A stretch of DNA of 64,000 bases, taken from assembly GCA_949752795.1 (NCBI GenBank), contig CATKHW010000381.1, positions 186,001-250,000 of the forward strand, written 5' to 3'. Made by a program: the position numbers and the translations under genes. Positions within the stretch are counted from its first letter, which is position 1, and each line of letters opens with the position of its first letter. This DNA comes from Hyperoodon ampullatus (lineage: Eukaryota; Chordata; Mammalia; Artiodactyla; Ziphiidae). Of this stretch, positions 62,742 through 64,000 are shown in pieces. A model generated the notes under the pieces. That model did no database searches. It was not told where the DNA came from and was given only the letters and a program-made list of their open reading frames with translations.

Positions 62742-64000
62742 CCCACAGAGAAATATATCTGACTAGTAAGGATCTTAAAACCTATGTATTGATATGTCTC
62801 CATAAGGGAACCAAGTGTGTCTAGAATGACATAAACACGGCAGTGAGAATCAGCTCAAACCCACTATAAAAAGGAATTTCAAAACAAAACAAAGAAACAG
62901 TGAAATTCTTACACAATACCTTCAGGGGTTCTGATGAAACTTGGAATGACCCTATCTACAACAACAGCTGGATGTGGCATAAGGCTGTTCACTTGGGACT
63001 GAGAGGATTGGTGAGATTGGGTGTGAAAATGCAGGCGCTTTAAAGCAATAATGCCTGCCACTGATTCCATGGTTCCCAACTCTCCAGGTAGAAGGGAATA
63101 TCACTACAGTTATAACATGTATGGGAAACCTAGAGAATGGACACCCTCTGATGGTGAAAGGTTTCTAAAACTCTACTAATTTTTTTCTCTCCATGTGCTG
63201 CAGCTTGACATTCCAACTGCTTTAATATCAATCTCCCAACTTGGAGAGACAGCCCCTATAACCTCCTGGTTCGCACAGTTGGCACATTGTGCAGAGGATA
63301 TAAGGGAAGAGGGAGAACCAATGAGAGAGTAGCTGTAGGCATTTGGACGGCCACATGTAACTCTAATTTCCCATCACGAAGAAGAATTAACCAAACTCTC
63401 AGCCTGCCCCACCCCCATAACTAGTATAGGTCCTGAAGCAAAATTGTGGGTTTGCGGTCAGCTCACAAAAACACAAGTTGAAAAATGGAGCTCAGGGGCA
63501 CAGCAATTCACTAACTTGCAGAGTTATACAGGACTACTCTCTTCCAAAAAATCTGTTGAGGAAAAGCCATGAGGCGGACTTGAAAATGAGGGAGATTTGC
63601 ACGAAACAGATTTCCAGAAGTACATTGGAATCGCCTTTAAACAAAGGAAAAGCATCACAACTTCGACAATTATGGAATTGTCCATAAAGGGCGCATGAAT
63701 TTTCTCCTGAATATATTCAGGAGAAAACGCATACACCCATTTTGGCCAACCAAGCAACCGCACAATGCAAATCTGCACTAAAAAGAAGTATCACTTCCCA
63801 CCAGTCAAAAGGGATATCCGTAAAATGTGTAAAAACCAGAAAGGCAAGAGGGGCTCTGGAGAACAGGGAGCCTTGTTATGCTGATGGGTGGGATGTAGAT
63901 TGCCAACAGCCACTGTGGAGGAGTGCATTGTGTTCCCTAAAAGAATTAAACAAAAGAGTTTCACAACCTAAGGCACTTCCAATCATGGGAATATACCTTG
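62742..64000 (+). repeat. Fossil satellite monomer d, cut by the window end
   Basis: The first 1,259 bp of a monomer, similar in age to c. The palindrome at about 63,678-63,751 pairs at 29 of 37 positions. It continues past the ORF2 part (CAGGGAGCCTTGTTATGCTG) to the right edge, so more family members probably follow. Confidence 0.85.

Overview
The window is non-coding, repeat-dominated DNA from a mammal. The L1 fragments at 39.7-40.7 kb and 42.4-43.4 kb have 3' ends that I recognise as the cetartiodactyl type, most like whales and dolphins, so a cetacean is my best guess (inference; no species marker seen). I found no intact cellular gene, tRNA, rRNA or CRISPR array. The open frames are short, repeat-derived or relics.

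Layout. (1) 1-38,230: 22 head-to-tail copies of a satellite monomer of about 1,739 bp, running off the left edge. Each monomer is a 5'-truncated, much-changed L1 tail (end of ORF2, 3' UTR, A-rich tail) plus about 0.62 kb of unidentified non-L1 DNA. Inserted in the ORF2 part is a 74-bp palindrome with 37-bp arms and no spacer. It is letter-perfect in 13 of 22 copies. Neighbouring monomers form higher-order patterns: a dimer of about 3,477 bp at 12.2-22.6 kb, and a pair repeated at a three-monomer offset at 3.5-12.2 kb. Copies become more varied toward the right edge. (2) 38,231-44,300: a 2,728-bp tandem segmental repeat with two long copies and one truncated copy. It carries an unidentified open segment of about 206 codons and two 5'-truncated L1 tails. 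(3) 44.3-47.5 kb: mostly unassigned sequence, a three-copy 66-71 bp repeat, and a frameshifted class-I (gamma-like) retrovirus pol relic followed by possible env and LTR remains. (4) 47.5-52.15 kb and 62.5-64.0 kb: old, diverged single monomers of the same satellite family. (5) 52,152-62,505: about 10.35 kb of 24-25 bp minisatellite embedded inside one of those diverged monomers and replacing about 400 bp of it. It has its own higher-order period of 2.6-2.7 kb.

Read together, the window looks like the edge of a large satellite block, pericentromeric or heterochromatic by inference. It contains a homogenised array, a transition zone, and fossil monomers that still resemble L1, so the likely birth of the satellite from an L1 insertion plus flank can be followed in one sequence. 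The most unusual signal is the palindrome. It is imperfect in the fossil monomers and near-perfect in the array, and one copy (35,701-35,774) carries matched changes in both arms.
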